64,000 bases of DNA from Piromyces finnis (Eukaryota > Neocallimastigomycota > Neocallimastigomycetes > Neocallimastigales > Neocallimastigaceae). The stretch is from positions 1 through 64,000 of the forward strand of contig MCFH01000069.1 of the NCBI GenBank assembly GCA_002104945.1. The letters run 5' to 3'. Position 1 is the stretch's first letter. Every line of letters begins with the position of its first letter. The notes beneath the pieces are model-generated. The model saw only the letters and a list, made by a program, of their open reading frames with translations, made no database searches and had not been told where the DNA came from. Of this stretch, positions 1 to 9,643 are shown piece by piece. Made by a program: the position numbers and the translations under genes.

Positions 1-2204
1 TTATACAACTTCATTTTGATTTTTTGGAGATTAAAAATTTGTTGTGAAATATGAAATGAAGACTTTATAACATTATTTGCTGAAGTAATACTGAGCTCGT
101 CTGCAATTGAAAAAGCAGTTGAAGTAAACTCTTTGGAAAGTTCATCTGTAGAAACATTAGGATCGTTGAATTTTGCTGAAAGTATTTGGAATTTATTATG
201 ACTGAGAATAGATTCCTTTTCCTCAATACATTTTAATCTATTCCATTTCAGAATTTCTTAGGAACATTAAAGTCATTAGAAAAATCTTCCATAGGAATAA
301 TTTTACCATTAATAAGAAGTGGCTTATGGTCTGATACAGGATAAAATTATTTATAAATGATCCTGAGTGAATAAGATCTTTCATCTTCGAATTGATAAGA
401 GCATGGTCAATGTCGGAAGATTGATCACCTCGAGTCCAAGAGATAGTAGACCCTCTAAGCGGAAGAATTTCCCAATCTCCTAATCCATTAGTTGATAACC
501 AGTTGGATAATTTTACTTTAGACATATTAAAATCACCAACAAGAATCGATGGATGGGAAGAATGAGTTTGTAACCACAAGCGAACTTCTAACTTTGCATG
601 ATCAACATAGATGTTGTGATGACTATGAGGCATATAAACATTTCCAATCGAGCATTTGAATCTATTCCAGAGACTAAAAGTATAAATAGAAATAATATAC
701 TTTCCAGAGAAGTTTTCAAGTGAGGCTTGACACGAATTGTGAAAACCTAAATATAAACCTCTCATTCCCGGAACTGATTCGTCAGCTTCTTGAAAAAGTG
801 ACTATAGTTTCGCAAAGTAACACGACTAGGATAATCTGTATTCGATCCAGAACCATTACCAGTTTCTTGGAAACATAAGAATAATGGTTTGAAAATAGCT
901 GTGAAATAGCTAATACTATCTCTCTTTTCATGATTCCACCCATTGGTGTTCCAACTAAGACAAAAAGAAAAGTTATCAGGCTTGTTGGATGAGGAAGAAT
1001 CGTTGCTATTATTATTATTATTAAAGTCATCGTTATTAATGGATGATGCATCAGAGGAATAAGTAGAACTATTACTAGATGGCTGTGAAACTGAAGAACT
1101 ATCAACTATTGAACTGTTATCAGAGTTGATAGAACTATTAGAATTAATTGTTGAATGTTGAGATTGAAATTGTGTTTGCTGTAGATCTGGAATATTTCAT
1201 GATGGGAAACTTGTTGAAGATCCTGTTGAAGATCTTGTTGAAGATCGGATTGTTGATGAGATTGTTGAACTGATTGTTGAACTGATTGTTGAAATGATTG
1301 TTGAATAGAATGTTGATGTTTATTAGAAACTAAAATTTTACGTTTGAGAGTGGAAAAAGTGTATTTGTGATTCCTTCTACTACGAGCTGAAAAGGAAATT
1401 GAGGTAACTGGAAGTTTCTTCTTTAACATGTGTAAGATTTTAATACAATCTTTTGATGAACCATGAACCTTGACTAAGAAAAAGTGATCATTGAAAGTTT
1501 GAAAATATTTAACACTAATAACTGAATTAAATTTATCTTCTAGAATAACCTCGAGTTTTTCCCATAGCATATTTACTGACCATGATCGAATACCACGGAT
1601 AAAGAAGGAGCGAATATCATCTAAGGGGATACCATAAGACCGGGTACCACGTCTGATATAATTCTTATCTTTAATATAAAGGACTGACATGATAATAAAT
1701 TCTAATTAAAAAATATTGAATATAAAATAAATACTAATAAAAATTACAAATATAACGTATATGGAAAAAAAATCTGTCTCTCTCTCTCTTCTTAAAAGTA
1801 CTGGATAGTACAAAAATTGTTACGATGCTTTGTTTAAAGTTTCTTTTTTTTGAATTCTAGTTGTAAATTTTCTTTAAAAATTCTAGTTTTGGTTTGTTGT
1901 TAGTAAATTCGATTCGCTTTTTGACACTAAACTTGTTTGACTTTACTTTTCATTAAATATTTAAATTGGTAAAAAATTTGAATCAAGAATGTCGACACCA
2001 GAAAGCTTGTGAATAGTATTTTTACATGATGTAGAGTGAATCAGTCTCTTACAAGAAACAATACAACAATAGCTACATGAATATAAAAGTACAATGCAAA
2101 TGCTAAAGTTGACTACATTGGATTCTTACAAGAGAAGAGTAGTACTACATGAATACATGAATAAAAGAAAAAATACAGCAACAAAATGTATTACTCTTCT
2201 AATT
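1..2204 (-). mobile_element. LINE copy 1, decayed, runs off left edge
   Basis: This is the 5' part of a second copy of the LINE at 2217-7527, same orientation. Bases 1-2204 align almost base for base with about 5332-7527, covering the 5' untranslated part, the N-terminal region, the endonuclease and the segment before the reverse transcriptase; the rest lies outside the window. The reading frame starts at 1690 like the intact copy but is broken by at least four one-base losses, each in a short homopolymer (near 250, 343, 787 and 1195). Coding sense survives only in pieces (1106-1690 and 238-765). The Gln-rich stretch has one extra QQSVQ-type unit compared with copy 2. High identity means recent insertion. 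It is probably dead unless the indels are assembly errors. Confidence 0.9.
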
Positions 2205-2214
2205 AAATACTATA

Positions 2215-2216
<2 letters not shown>
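2205..2216. repeat. Target-site duplication, 3' side of LINE copy 2
   Basis: The 12-base string aaatactataca lies between the 5' end of copy 1 and the oligo(T) (antisense poly(A)) of copy 2. The same 12 bases occur at 7528-7539, directly beyond the 5' end of copy 2, and again at 7904-7915 in the next unit of the flanking repeat. This fits a target-site duplication made when copy 2 inserted next to copy 1. Confidence 0.75.
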
Positions 2217-2252
<36 letters not shown>

Positions 2253-2255
<3 letters not shown>

Positions 2256-2490
2256 GGCATCAAATATTTTAAACTTTATTATTAATTTAATTAAAATTAT
2301 AATACATGTAATATAAAAATTAAAATAAAATAAAAATAAAAAAAATATGTTTAAATAAACACAAATGAATAAAAATTGGGTATAATGTATTCTAGTAATT
2401 TTAATTAAAGTAAGAAAGCCACTATCATACTAAAGTATAATAATTGTATTTGACTTCCAATGGGACACCGAGCCAAAGATCAAAATTTTG
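2253..2490 (-). other. LINE copy 2 3' untranslated region
   Basis: About 240 non-coding bases between the stop codon of the LINE ORF and its poly(A) tract. The part next to the stop is of mixed composition and the part next to the tail is A+T-only. It presumably carries the sequence recognised by the reverse transcriptase, but no motif was identified. Confidence 0.7.
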
Positions 2491-5400
2491 TCATGGAACA
2501 AAATTATGATCTCCATTGGTTGCGCTGGCCCTCCTGGCCTGTCTTACTGTTTCTTCAGCATTGACGCTCTTGGATGTTGCTTCAAACCTTTTGAACATTG
2601 TCCATTGCTGGCCAATAGCAAAAGGCATGATTTTGGTTAGAAGTTCCGCGGTTACCGTCAAGAATGGTGTTCCTTCGTTAGTACCAGATTGAATCTGACG
2701 CTTACAAAGTTCTTTCCATTCCCTTGAATTGTAATTAATATTGTTAAAACTTCTTCCCCCAAGAAGGAATTTAAATATTTTACTGCACACACTAGAATAA
2801 TCATACACATTAATATTCACCGGATTATTAGAACTATTACTATCATTAACTAAATTACTATCTAAATTAGAATTATTATCTTCACTATTGCTATCATTAC
2901 TAATATTATTATTTCTATTATTGTTATTATTACTATTGTTACTATTACTATTGTTACTATTACTATTGTTATTACTACTATTGTTACTATTACTATTAAT
3001 GTTATTACTATCTCTACTGATATTATCAATTTCATTATTATTGATAGGACTATTGGAATTACGTTGACTGAAAAAATTTAATAGCTGGTCTATAGAATCA
3101 TAATGTTTAATACGGATATCTCTAAATGTTGGACAATCTAATAACCAATGTTTAATACTTTGATCTCCACACTTGCAACATGGACAGTAGTTAGGACAAA
3201 CTGGATCAACAAATTTGGCAGCTTTGGCAACTCTAGCATCCAACTTATATCCGCTTCTTGCTTTCAATAGCCAGTAGAAGCCATAGGCAAACTCTGGGTA
3301 CTCATAACATAATTTAATAAAATCTTTAGTTTCAATAAATTTATTATCATCATAATATTGCGCTTTGATTGAATTCCCTTTGAGATCTTTCCAATAAAAG
3401 TTTTTAACTGCTTTAACATCTCCATGTTTCTTTAATTTTTTATCAAGTGTCCTACTTGATTTGCACCACGTGTATTTTCTAAATTTAGGAATGTAATTGA
3501 CAAGGTGTGAGATAATACAATTTGAGTTTTTCCATTTGTTAAAACATCTAACCTGAGCTAACGCACATTTGGCTGACAATGGAGGAATATTCAAATCTTT
3601 TGAAATAGAGTATAAAGATATAAACGATACAGCTTTATGAACTCCGGCAACCCATCGTATTCCTTTGTTAACATGCTTCTGAGCAATCCTAGACCTAGCT
3701 TTGTTGGATCCAAGTAATGGTGCAAAGTATGAAACTCTGCTAATCACTTGTGAGTTAAGTACTAGTTTTTTGAAAGGAATAGGAATATTAGGATTTCTTA
3801 AGAATTTACTGACTGAGAAAAGCCCTTTCAAAACCTTGTTATTAAGAGCTTTAATTACTGGTTTAAGGGACAGATTCTTATCAAATGGAACACCAAGATA
3901 AGTATAACAATCAGTAGTTGGAATGGGTTGTCCTGCTAAGTAAAATGTTGGATCTCTCTTGTTCTGATTTTCTATTGATTCAGGACGAATCACCATCGTT
4001 GAACATTTCTGGATACCAAATTCCATTTCATTATACAATGCCCATTCATTAACTCTTCTAAGCATCTTTTTTAAGCATCCTCTTGTTGGAGCACAAATAA
4101 CTATATCATCTGCAAAAAGTCCACCACAGCATCGAGTGTCACCTAAACTGACTCCTAGATCTTCGCACTCTCTAAATATATCATTAATAAAGAGATTAAA
4201 GAGAATAGGAGAAAGAGGGCAACCTTGACGGACTCCTTTCTTCACATCAAAAGATTTCGAGAATTGTCCATCTAATTTGACATTAGCCTTAGATGTTAAA
4301 TATAAATTTTTGATAAATTGTAGACTCTTACCTCGGATTCCTAAACAATCTAATTTATGGAGAATATTACCGATTGGGACTGAATCGTATGCTTTCCTGA
4401 GATCTAAAAAGGCCAAATATGTCTCTTTATTATCTAATTGACGTCTACGGCATATTTCTTGGATTGAAATGAAAAGACTAATACTTTCTTCCTTTTTTCG
4501 AAAACCAAATTGTTCAGGTCTAATGAAATTATTCTTTAAACCATATTCTGAGATTCTAGTGGTGACAATTTTGGAAATCAACTTAATACCATTATTGATA
4601 AGTGATATACCTCGATAGTTATCACAATCTGTCAAATCACCCTTCTTAGGAATAGAAACAATACTGGATTCATTCCATGAGTTGGGGAAATCTCCATCCC
4701 AAATACGGTAGAATAATTTAAGAATAAAATTTAAACCATGAGCATCATTATCTGAAGTGGTATTACCAGAAGAATTATTATCTGTAGCATTATTAGAATC
4801 ATTACTTGATGGAACTAATGCTTTGTAAAATTCAATTGGAATACCATCCGGACCTGATGCTTTATAATTTGGAGTAGTGAGGATAGCTGACTTGACTTCA
4901 TCAATACTAATATCTTGGTTGATATCCCACTCATCAAGCATAGGAAGTGAAAAACGTTTATTCGTTGGTTCTTCATACCAATGCTCCAAATCAAGACTTA
5001 CACCACTTGGGTCTGATGCAAGATTTTCGAAATGATCATGCCACACATCTAGTTGTTCTTCTGTAGCAACAACTAATTCTCCATTTTTATTTTTAATTGG
5101 TTGAGCAATAAAGAAAGAATCTTTTCCTATTTTTGCAGTTTTCTTGATCCATTTCCAGGCCTTCTTAGGATTATGACTCTTCATATACTCACATCCTGTT
5201 TTAATCCAATGAAGATATTCTTGCTTCCTAAATTCATTACATCTTTTGTGGATGTAATCAATGAGTTTACGGTAGATTTTAATTCTTTTAATAAATTCAT
5301 CTATATCATAAATTCTTTCTTTTTTAAATCTCTTATACAACTTCATTTTGATTTTTTGAAGATTAAAAATTTGTTGTGAAATATGAAATGAAGACTTTAT

Positions 5401-7014
5401 AACATTATTTGCTGAGGTAATACTGAGCTCGTCTGCAATTGAAAAAGCAGTTGAAGTAAACTCTTTGGAAAGTTCATCTGTAGAAACATTAGGATCGTTG
5501 AATTTTGCTGAAAGTATTTGGAATTTATTATGACTGAGAATAGATTCCTTTTCCTCAATACATTTTAATCTATTCCATTTCAGAATTTTCTTAGGAACAT
5601 TAAAGTCATTAGAAAAATCTTCCATAGGAATAATTTTACCATTAATAAGAAGTGGCTTATGGTCTGATACAGGATAAAAATTATTTATAAATGATCCTGA
5701 GTGAATAAGATCTTTCATCTTCGAATTGATAAGAGCATGGTCAATGTCGGAAGATTGATCACCTCGAGTCCAAGAGATAGTCGACCCTCTAAGCGGAAGA
5801 ATTTCCCAATCTCCTAATCCATTAGTTGATAACCAGTTGGATAATTTTACTTTAGACATATTAAAATCACCAACAAGAATCGATGGATGGGATGAATGAG
5901 TTTGTAACCACAAGCGAACTTCTAACTTTGCATGATCAACATAGATGTTGTGATGACTATGAGGCATATAAACATTTCCAATCGAGCATTTGAATCTATT
6001 CCAGAGACTAAAAGTATAAATAGAAATAATATACTTTCCAGAGAAGTTTTCAAGTGAGGCTTGACATGAATTGTGAAAACCTAAATATAAACCTCTCATT
6101 CCCGGAACTGATTCGTCAGCTTTCTTGAAAAAGTGTCTATAGTTTCGCAAAGTAACACGACAAGGATAATCTGTATTCGATCCAGAACCATTACCAGTTT
6201 CTTGGAAACATAAAAATAATGGTTTGAAAATAGCTGTGAAATAGCTAATACTATCTCTCTTTTCGTGATTCCACCCATTGGTGTTCCAACTAAGACAAAA
6301 AGAAAAGTTATCAGGCTTGTTGGATGAGGAAGAATCGTTGCTATTATTATTATTATTAAAGTCATCGTTATTAATGGATGATGCATCAGAGGAATAAGTA
6401 GAACTATTACTAGATGGCTGTGAAACTGAAGAACTATCAACTATTGAACTGTTATCAGAGTTGATAGAGCTATTAGAATTAATTGTTGAATGTTGAGATT
6501 GAAATTGTGTTTGCTGTAGATCTGGAATATTTTCATGATTGGAAACTTGTTGAAGATCTTGTTGAAGATCTAGTTGAAGATCGGATTGTTGATGAGATTG
6601 TTGAACTGATTGTTGAAATGATTGTTGAATAGAATGTTGATGTTTATTAGAAACTAAAATTTTACGTTTGAGAGTGGAAAAAGTGTATTTGTGATTCCTT
6701 CTACTACGAGCTGAAAAGGAAATTGAGGTAACTGAAAGTTTCTTCTTTAACATGTGTAAGATTTTAATACAATCTTTCGATGAACCATGAACCTTGACTA
6801 AGAAAAAGTGATCATTGAAAGTCTGAAAATATTTAACACTAATAACTGAATTAAATTTATCTTCTAGAATAACCTCGAGTTTTTCCCATAGCATATTTAC
6901 TGACCATGATCGAATACCACGGATAAAGAAGGAGCGAATATCATCTAAGGGGATACCATAAGACCGGGTACCACGTCTGATATAATTCTTGTCTTTAATA
7001 TAAAGGACTGACAT
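2491..7014 (-). CDS. LINE polyprotein: APE-type endonuclease and reverse transcriptase
   Basis: A single 1507-residue ORF. Residues 1-120 form a basic N-terminal region of unknown fold; 125-235 are Gln-rich then Ser/Asn-rich. An exonuclease-endonuclease-phosphatase domain spans about 237-460, with SWNTNGW, the catalytic QETGNG, GDFNMS, DIDHALI and the terminal SDHKPL. The reverse transcriptase follows at about 700-1050: NYKASGPDGIP, LAFLDLRKAYDSVP with D870, KGVRQGCPLSPILFN, and the FADD box at 966-969. At 1272-1294 a Cys-rich CPCCKC...H...C cluster resembles the zinc finger after the RT in many LINEs. Asn/Ser repeats occupy roughly 1315-1420. No RNase H or separate gag-like ORF is visible. 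The start at 7014 is the first in-frame ATG and is shared with copy 1. It would act by target-primed reverse transcription. The clade was not assigned. Confidence 0.95.
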   Translation of the reverse strand: MSVLYIKDKNYIRRGTRSYGIPLDDIRSFFIRGIRSWSVNMLWEKLEVILEDKFNSVISVKYFQTFNDHFFLVKVHGSSKDCIKILHMLKKKLSVTSISFSARSRRNHKYTFSTLKRKILVSNKHQHSIQQSFQQSVQQSHQQSDLQLDLQQDLQQVSNHENIPDLQQTQFQSQHSTINSNSSINSDNSSIVDSSSVSQPSSNSSTYSSDASSINNDDFNNNNNSNDSSSSNKPDNFSFCLSWNTNGWNHEKRDSISYFTAIFKPLFLCFQETGNGSGSNTDYPCRVTLRNYRHFFKKADESVPGMRGLYLGFHNSCQASLENFSGKYIISIYTFSLWNRFKCSIGNVYMPHSHHNIYVDHAKLEVRLWLQTHSSHPSILVGDFNMSKVKLSNWLSTNGLGDWEILPLRGSTISWTRGDQSSDIDHALINSKMKDLIHSGSFINNFYPVSDHKPLLINGKIIPMEDFSNDFNVPKKILKWNRLKCIEEKESILSHNKFQILSAKFNDPNVSTDELSKEFTSTAFSIADELSITSANNVIKSSFHISQQIFNLQKIKMKLYKRFKKERIYDIDEFIKRIKIYRKLIDYIHKRCNEFRKQEYLHWIKTGCEYMKSHNPKKAWKWIKKTAKIGKDSFFIAQPIKNKNGELVVATEEQLDVWHDHFENLASDPSGVSLDLEHWYEEPTNKRFSLPMLDEWDINQDISIDEVKSAILTTPNYKASGPDGIPIEFYKALVPSSNDSNNATDNNSSGNTTSDNDAHGLNFILKLFYRIWDGDFPNSWNESSIVSIPKKGDLTDCDNYRGISLINNGIKLISKIVTTRISEYGLKNNFIRPEQFGFRKKEESISLFISIQEICRRRQLDNKETYLAFLDLRKAYDSVPIGNILHKLDCLGIRGKSLQFIKNLYLTSKANVKLDGQFSKSFDVKKGVRQGCPLSPILFNLFINDIFRECEDLGVSLGDTRCCGGLFADDIVICAPTRGCLKKMLRRVNEWALYNEMEFGIQKCSTMVIRPESIENQNKRDPTFYLAGQPIPTTDCYTYLGVPFDKNLSLKPVIKALNNKVLKGLFSVSKFLRNPNIPIPFKKLVLNSQVISRVSYFAPLLGSNKARSRIAQKHVNKGIRWVAGVHKAVSFISLYSISKDLNIPPLSAKCALAQVRCFNKWKNSNCIISHLVNYIPKFRKYTWCKSSRTLDKKLKKHGDVKAVKNFYWKDLKGNSIKAQYYDDNKFIETKDFIKLCYEYPEFAYGFYWLLKARSGYKLDARVAKAAKFVDPVCPNYCPCCKCGDQSIKHWLLDCPTFRDIRIKHYDSIDQLLNFFSQRNSNSPINNNEIDNISRDSNNINSNSNNSSNNNSNSNNSNSNNSNNNNNRNNNISNDSNSEDNNSNLDSNLVNDSNSSNNPVNINVYDYSSVCSKIFKFLLGGRSFNNINYNSREWKELCKRQIQSGTNEGTPFLTVTAELLTKIMPFAIGQQWTMFKRFEATSKSVNAEETVRQARRASATNGDHNFVP

Positions 7015-7527
7015 GATAATAAATTCTAATTAAAAATATTGAATATAAAATAAATACTAATAAAAATTATAAATATAACGTATATGGAAAAAAAATCTGT
7101 CTCTCTCTCTCTTCTTAAAAGTACTGGATAGTACAAAAATTGTTACGATGCTTTGTTTAAAGTTTCTTTTTTTTGAATTCTAGTTGTAAATTTTCTTTAA
7201 AAATTCTAGTTTTGGTTTGTTGTTAGTAAATTCGAATCGCTTTTTGACACTAAACTTGTTTGACTTTACTTTTCATTAAATATTTAAATTGGTAAAAAAT
7301 TTGAATCAAGAATGTCGACACCAGAAAGCTTGTGGATAGTATTTTTACATGATGTAGAGTGAATCAGTCTCTTACAAGAAACAATACAACAATAGCTACA
7401 TGAATATAAAAATACAATGCAAATGCTAAAGTTGACTACATTGGATTCTTACAAGAGAAGAGTAGTACTACATGAATACATGAATAAAAGAAAAAATACA
7501 GCAACAAAATGTATTACTCTTCTAATT
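7015..7527 (-). promoter_or_regulatory. LINE 5' untranslated region, probable internal promoter
   Basis: Non-coding 513 bases upstream of the LINE ORF, repeated nearly exactly in copy 1 (1691-2204). It contains a short CT/GA dinucleotide run (7098-7112). LINEs of this kind normally carry their promoter in the 5' UTR; that role is inferred from position only. Confidence 0.6.
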
Positions 7528-7539
7528 AAATACTATACA
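7528..7539. repeat. Target-site duplication, 5' side of LINE copy 2
   Basis: Same 12 bases as 2205-2216. Here they are the first bases of the tandem-repeat unit, continuing into acttacctgaat exactly as at 7904 in the next unit, so they belong to the target rather than the LINE. Confidence 0.75.
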
Positions 7540-8249
7540 AACTTACCTGAATATCAAACATTCAACTTATTCATCAAATACTTAATTCGATGAATAAAAT
7601 GTTTTTTAATCGCTCAGTACCATGAGCTTAATCCTAATAATTTTCCCTTAAAGACTAACCAAGCATCCATTGCGCAATGCTTGGATTTAATTCTTTCTAC
7701 TCTCTCAGTACCATGAGCATGAGTAGACCCCCTTGATAAACTCCATTATTAAATAAATGAAGGCACGTTCCTAAGAGGGCACCAAGCATCCATTGCGCAA
7801 TACTTGGATTTAATTCTTTCTACTCTCTCAGTACCATGAGCATGAGTAGACCCCCTTGAGAAACTACATTTATTAAATAAATGAAGGCACGTTCCCAAGA
7901 GGGAAATACTATACAAACTTACCTGAATATCAAACATTCACTTATTCATCAAATACTTAAATTTGATGAATAAAATGTTTTTTAATCGCTCAGTACCATG
8001 AGCTTAGTCCTAATAATTTTCCCTTGAAGACTAACCAAGCATCCATTGCGCAATGCTTGGATTTAATTCTTTCTACTCTCTCAGTACCATGAGCATGAGT
8101 AGACCCCCTTGAGAAATTACATTTATTAAATAAATGAAGGCACATTCCTAAGAGGGCACCAAGCATCCATTGCGCAATACTTGGATTTAATTCTTTCTAC
8201 TCTCTCAGTACCATGAGCATGAGTAGACCCCCTTGAGAAACTACATTTA
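7528..8249. repeat. Hairpin-rich tandem repeat, about 376-bp unit, target of the LINE
   Basis: Two units start with the same bases at 7528 and 7904. Each unit has a unique left part and then two copies of a 123-124-bp sub-repeat (7659, 7782; 8035, 8159). Inverted repeats are dense: arms TTATTCATC/GATGAATAA in unit 1, growing to 13-bp perfect arms (TTATTCATCAAAT and its complement, 6-base loop) in unit 2; CCAAGCAT...ATGCTTGG around the perfect palindrome ATTGCGCAAT; and ctcagtaccatgag six times (7613, 7704, 7827, 7989, 8080, 8204). The second unit is cut off at 8249 by the LINE patchwork. Short minus-strand ORFs (7749-7937, 8126-8332) just translate the repeat. The family is not recognised. 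Confidence 0.85.
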
Positions 8250-8252
8250 TAG

Positions 8253-8438
8253 ATAACTATATCATCTGCAAAAAGTCCACCACAAATGTAATTGACAAAG
8301 TATGATATAATACAATTTGAAATCACCATCATTGAACATTTCTGGATACCAAATTCATATGGAACATGAGACTACGATATTAGCCTTAAATAAAAAATTT
8401 TGATGAATTGTAAACTCTTACCTCGGATTCCTAAACAA
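8253..8438 (-). mobile_element. Patchwork of four short LINE fragments
   Basis: Four consecutive pieces match separate parts of the LINE reverse-transcriptase region, all in the same orientation but out of order. 8253-8284 equals 4097-4128 exactly (32 bases, the FADD segment). 8285-8320 matches 3490-3525 with 3 changes. 8321-8356 matches 3988-4023 with 1 change. 8379-8438 matches 4282-4348 with small gaps. The first three join with no filler. The piece abuts the broken end of the tandem repeat at 8249. Confidence 0.8.
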
Positions 8439-8962
8439 AGCACATTTTCGCCCTCTTTAAAATAAATAGACCAATATTTAACCCAATAAAAATTTTTTAT
8501 TCTATCTTTCCTGGGTCTTTATTATATTTCTAATAATTTCAAATAAACTCAGTAAGAATGATTCCTTGTTCATCTTTTATTTCCTACTTACTATTCTTCC
8601 CAAAAAAACACCTATATTAAACATTTAATTTACACTCCTTAAACACATCTTTTTTATTTGGTTATATATTATAATATATATTTTATTTAAATATATTTAA
8701 TTATACCTTATATTAAAACAATAAAATTTTAATATAAAGTGATAATAAAATACATAATGATTAATAATTATAAATAATTAATGACAATTTAAATTTGCGA
8801 ATGCTTAAATGATAAATAAATAATTAGATATAATTTATGATAATAATAGTTATTAAAATTATTAAATGTCCAAAAATTTATAAATTTTCTGATTAAATAT
8901 AATAATAATATAAAGTATAATAAGTCGTTATATAAAGATTTTATCTATCATAATTTTAAAAT
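8439..8962. other. Intergenic, no gene seen
   Basis: A+T-rich DNA between the transposon nest and the acidic-repeat gene. No open frame, repeat array or RNA gene was recognised. It contains the 3' flank of the gene ending at 8963. Confidence 0.6.
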
Positions 8963-9643
8963 TTAGTTTTCATCGTTAGAATCTTCTTCTTGGTCTAATG
9001 GAGCATCAATTTCAGATTCTTCACCAGCCATACTTGGTTCTTCAACTTCTTCCTTTGGCTTTTCTGGTTCAGCTGGTTCATCATCAGATTCTGGAGCTTC
9101 TTCCTTTGGCTTTTCTGGTTCAGCTTGTTCATCATCAGATTCTGGAGCTTCTTCCTTTGGCTTTTCTGGTTCAGCTTGTTCATCGTCAGATTCTGGAGCT
9201 TCTTCCTTTGGCTTTTCTGGTTCAGCTTGTTCATCGTCAGATTCTGGAGCTTCTTCCTTTGGCTTTTCTGGTTCAGCTTGTTCATCATCAGATTCAAATT
9301 CAGATTCAACAATACTGTCTTCAAATGGGTTTTCTTCTTCTGGCTTGTCAGTTGGAACAATAACGTTAACCTTAGTAGTAGTAGTAGTAGCTCTAGTTCT
9401 AGTTCTGGTAATAGTAATAGTTGGGGTATTAGTTTGAGTGGTAGTAGTAGTTTTAGTAACAATTTCTTCAGTAGCAGTTATTTCATCATCAATATAATCA
9501 GTAACAACTTCAGTTGGTTCAATAGTTTCAGTAATGTAAATTAAAGTTTCGAATTCATCTTCATTAATAGCTTTAGCCTTAATATATGGTAAAATAGCAA
9601 GTAAAACTGCCATTAAAAATAAAACATTCTTCATTCCGAACAT
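8963..9643 (-). CDS. Secreted acidic repeat protein
   Basis: A 226-residue protein of unknown function. Residues 1-25 form a signal peptide (charged start, hydrophobic LFLMAVLLAILPYI, AKA end); M1 or M4 could be the start, both giving a good leader. Residues 55-95 are a Thr-rich stretch likely to be O-glycosylated. Residues about 115-205 are five near-identical 17-residue repeats of the type ESDDEQAEPEKPKEEAP, then an acidic tail. There is no catalytic motif, Cys pair or membrane segment, so it is probably an extended, highly negative wall or matrix protein. The decayed gene at 18318-18707 and the Thr/acidic linker of the CBM18 protein (19594-20721) have similar composition. Real secretion is supported only by the leader. 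Confidence 0.75.
   Translation of the reverse strand: MFGMKNVLFLMAVLLAILPYIKAKAINEDEFETLIYITETIEPTEVVTDYIDDEITATEEIVTKTTTTTQTNTPTITITRTRTRATTTTTKVNVIVPTDKPEEENPFEDSIVESEFESDDEQAEPEKPKEEAPESDDEQAEPEKPKEEAPESDDEQAEPEKPKEEAPESDDEQAEPEKPKEEAPESDDEPAEPEKPKEEVEEPSMAGEESEIDAPLDQEEDSNDEN
9045..9295 (-). repeat. In-frame 51-bp minisatellite, about five units
   Basis: The DNA encoding the 17-residue repeats is itself a 51-bp tandem repeat with only a few base differences between units. The last unit reads EPAEPEK rather than EQAEPEK. Such arrays change copy number by slippage or unequal exchange, so the protein's length probably varies between strains. Confidence 0.85.

Larger units (their letters stand above)
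2217..7527 (-). mobile_element. Full-length non-LTR retrotransposon (LINE), copy 2
   Basis: A complete LINE on the minus strand. It has a 5' untranslated region (7527-7015), one long ORF (7014-2491), a 3' untranslated region (2490-2253) and a 36-base poly(A) tail seen as T at 2252-2217. A 12-bp direct repeat flanks it. There are no long terminal repeats. Endonuclease and reverse transcriptase motifs are intact and the ORF is uninterrupted, so the copy may be active. It sits head-to-tail against copy 1, whose 5' end lies only 12 bases beyond the poly(A). Confidence 0.93.

Noticed and set aside
2094-2285. 63-codon plus-strand ORF with a Phe run
   Set aside because: Crosses the LINE copy 1 5' end and the T36 of copy 2.
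7749-8332. Short minus-strand ORFs with shared RVERIKSKYCAMDAWC
   Set aside because: Translations of the tandem repeat; one merely reads into a LINE fragment (GGLFADD). No start context or family.
8995-9544. Several long frames overlapping the acidic repeat gene
   Set aside because: Shadows of the 51-bp repeat; only the 8963-9643 frame has a signal peptide and natural composition.
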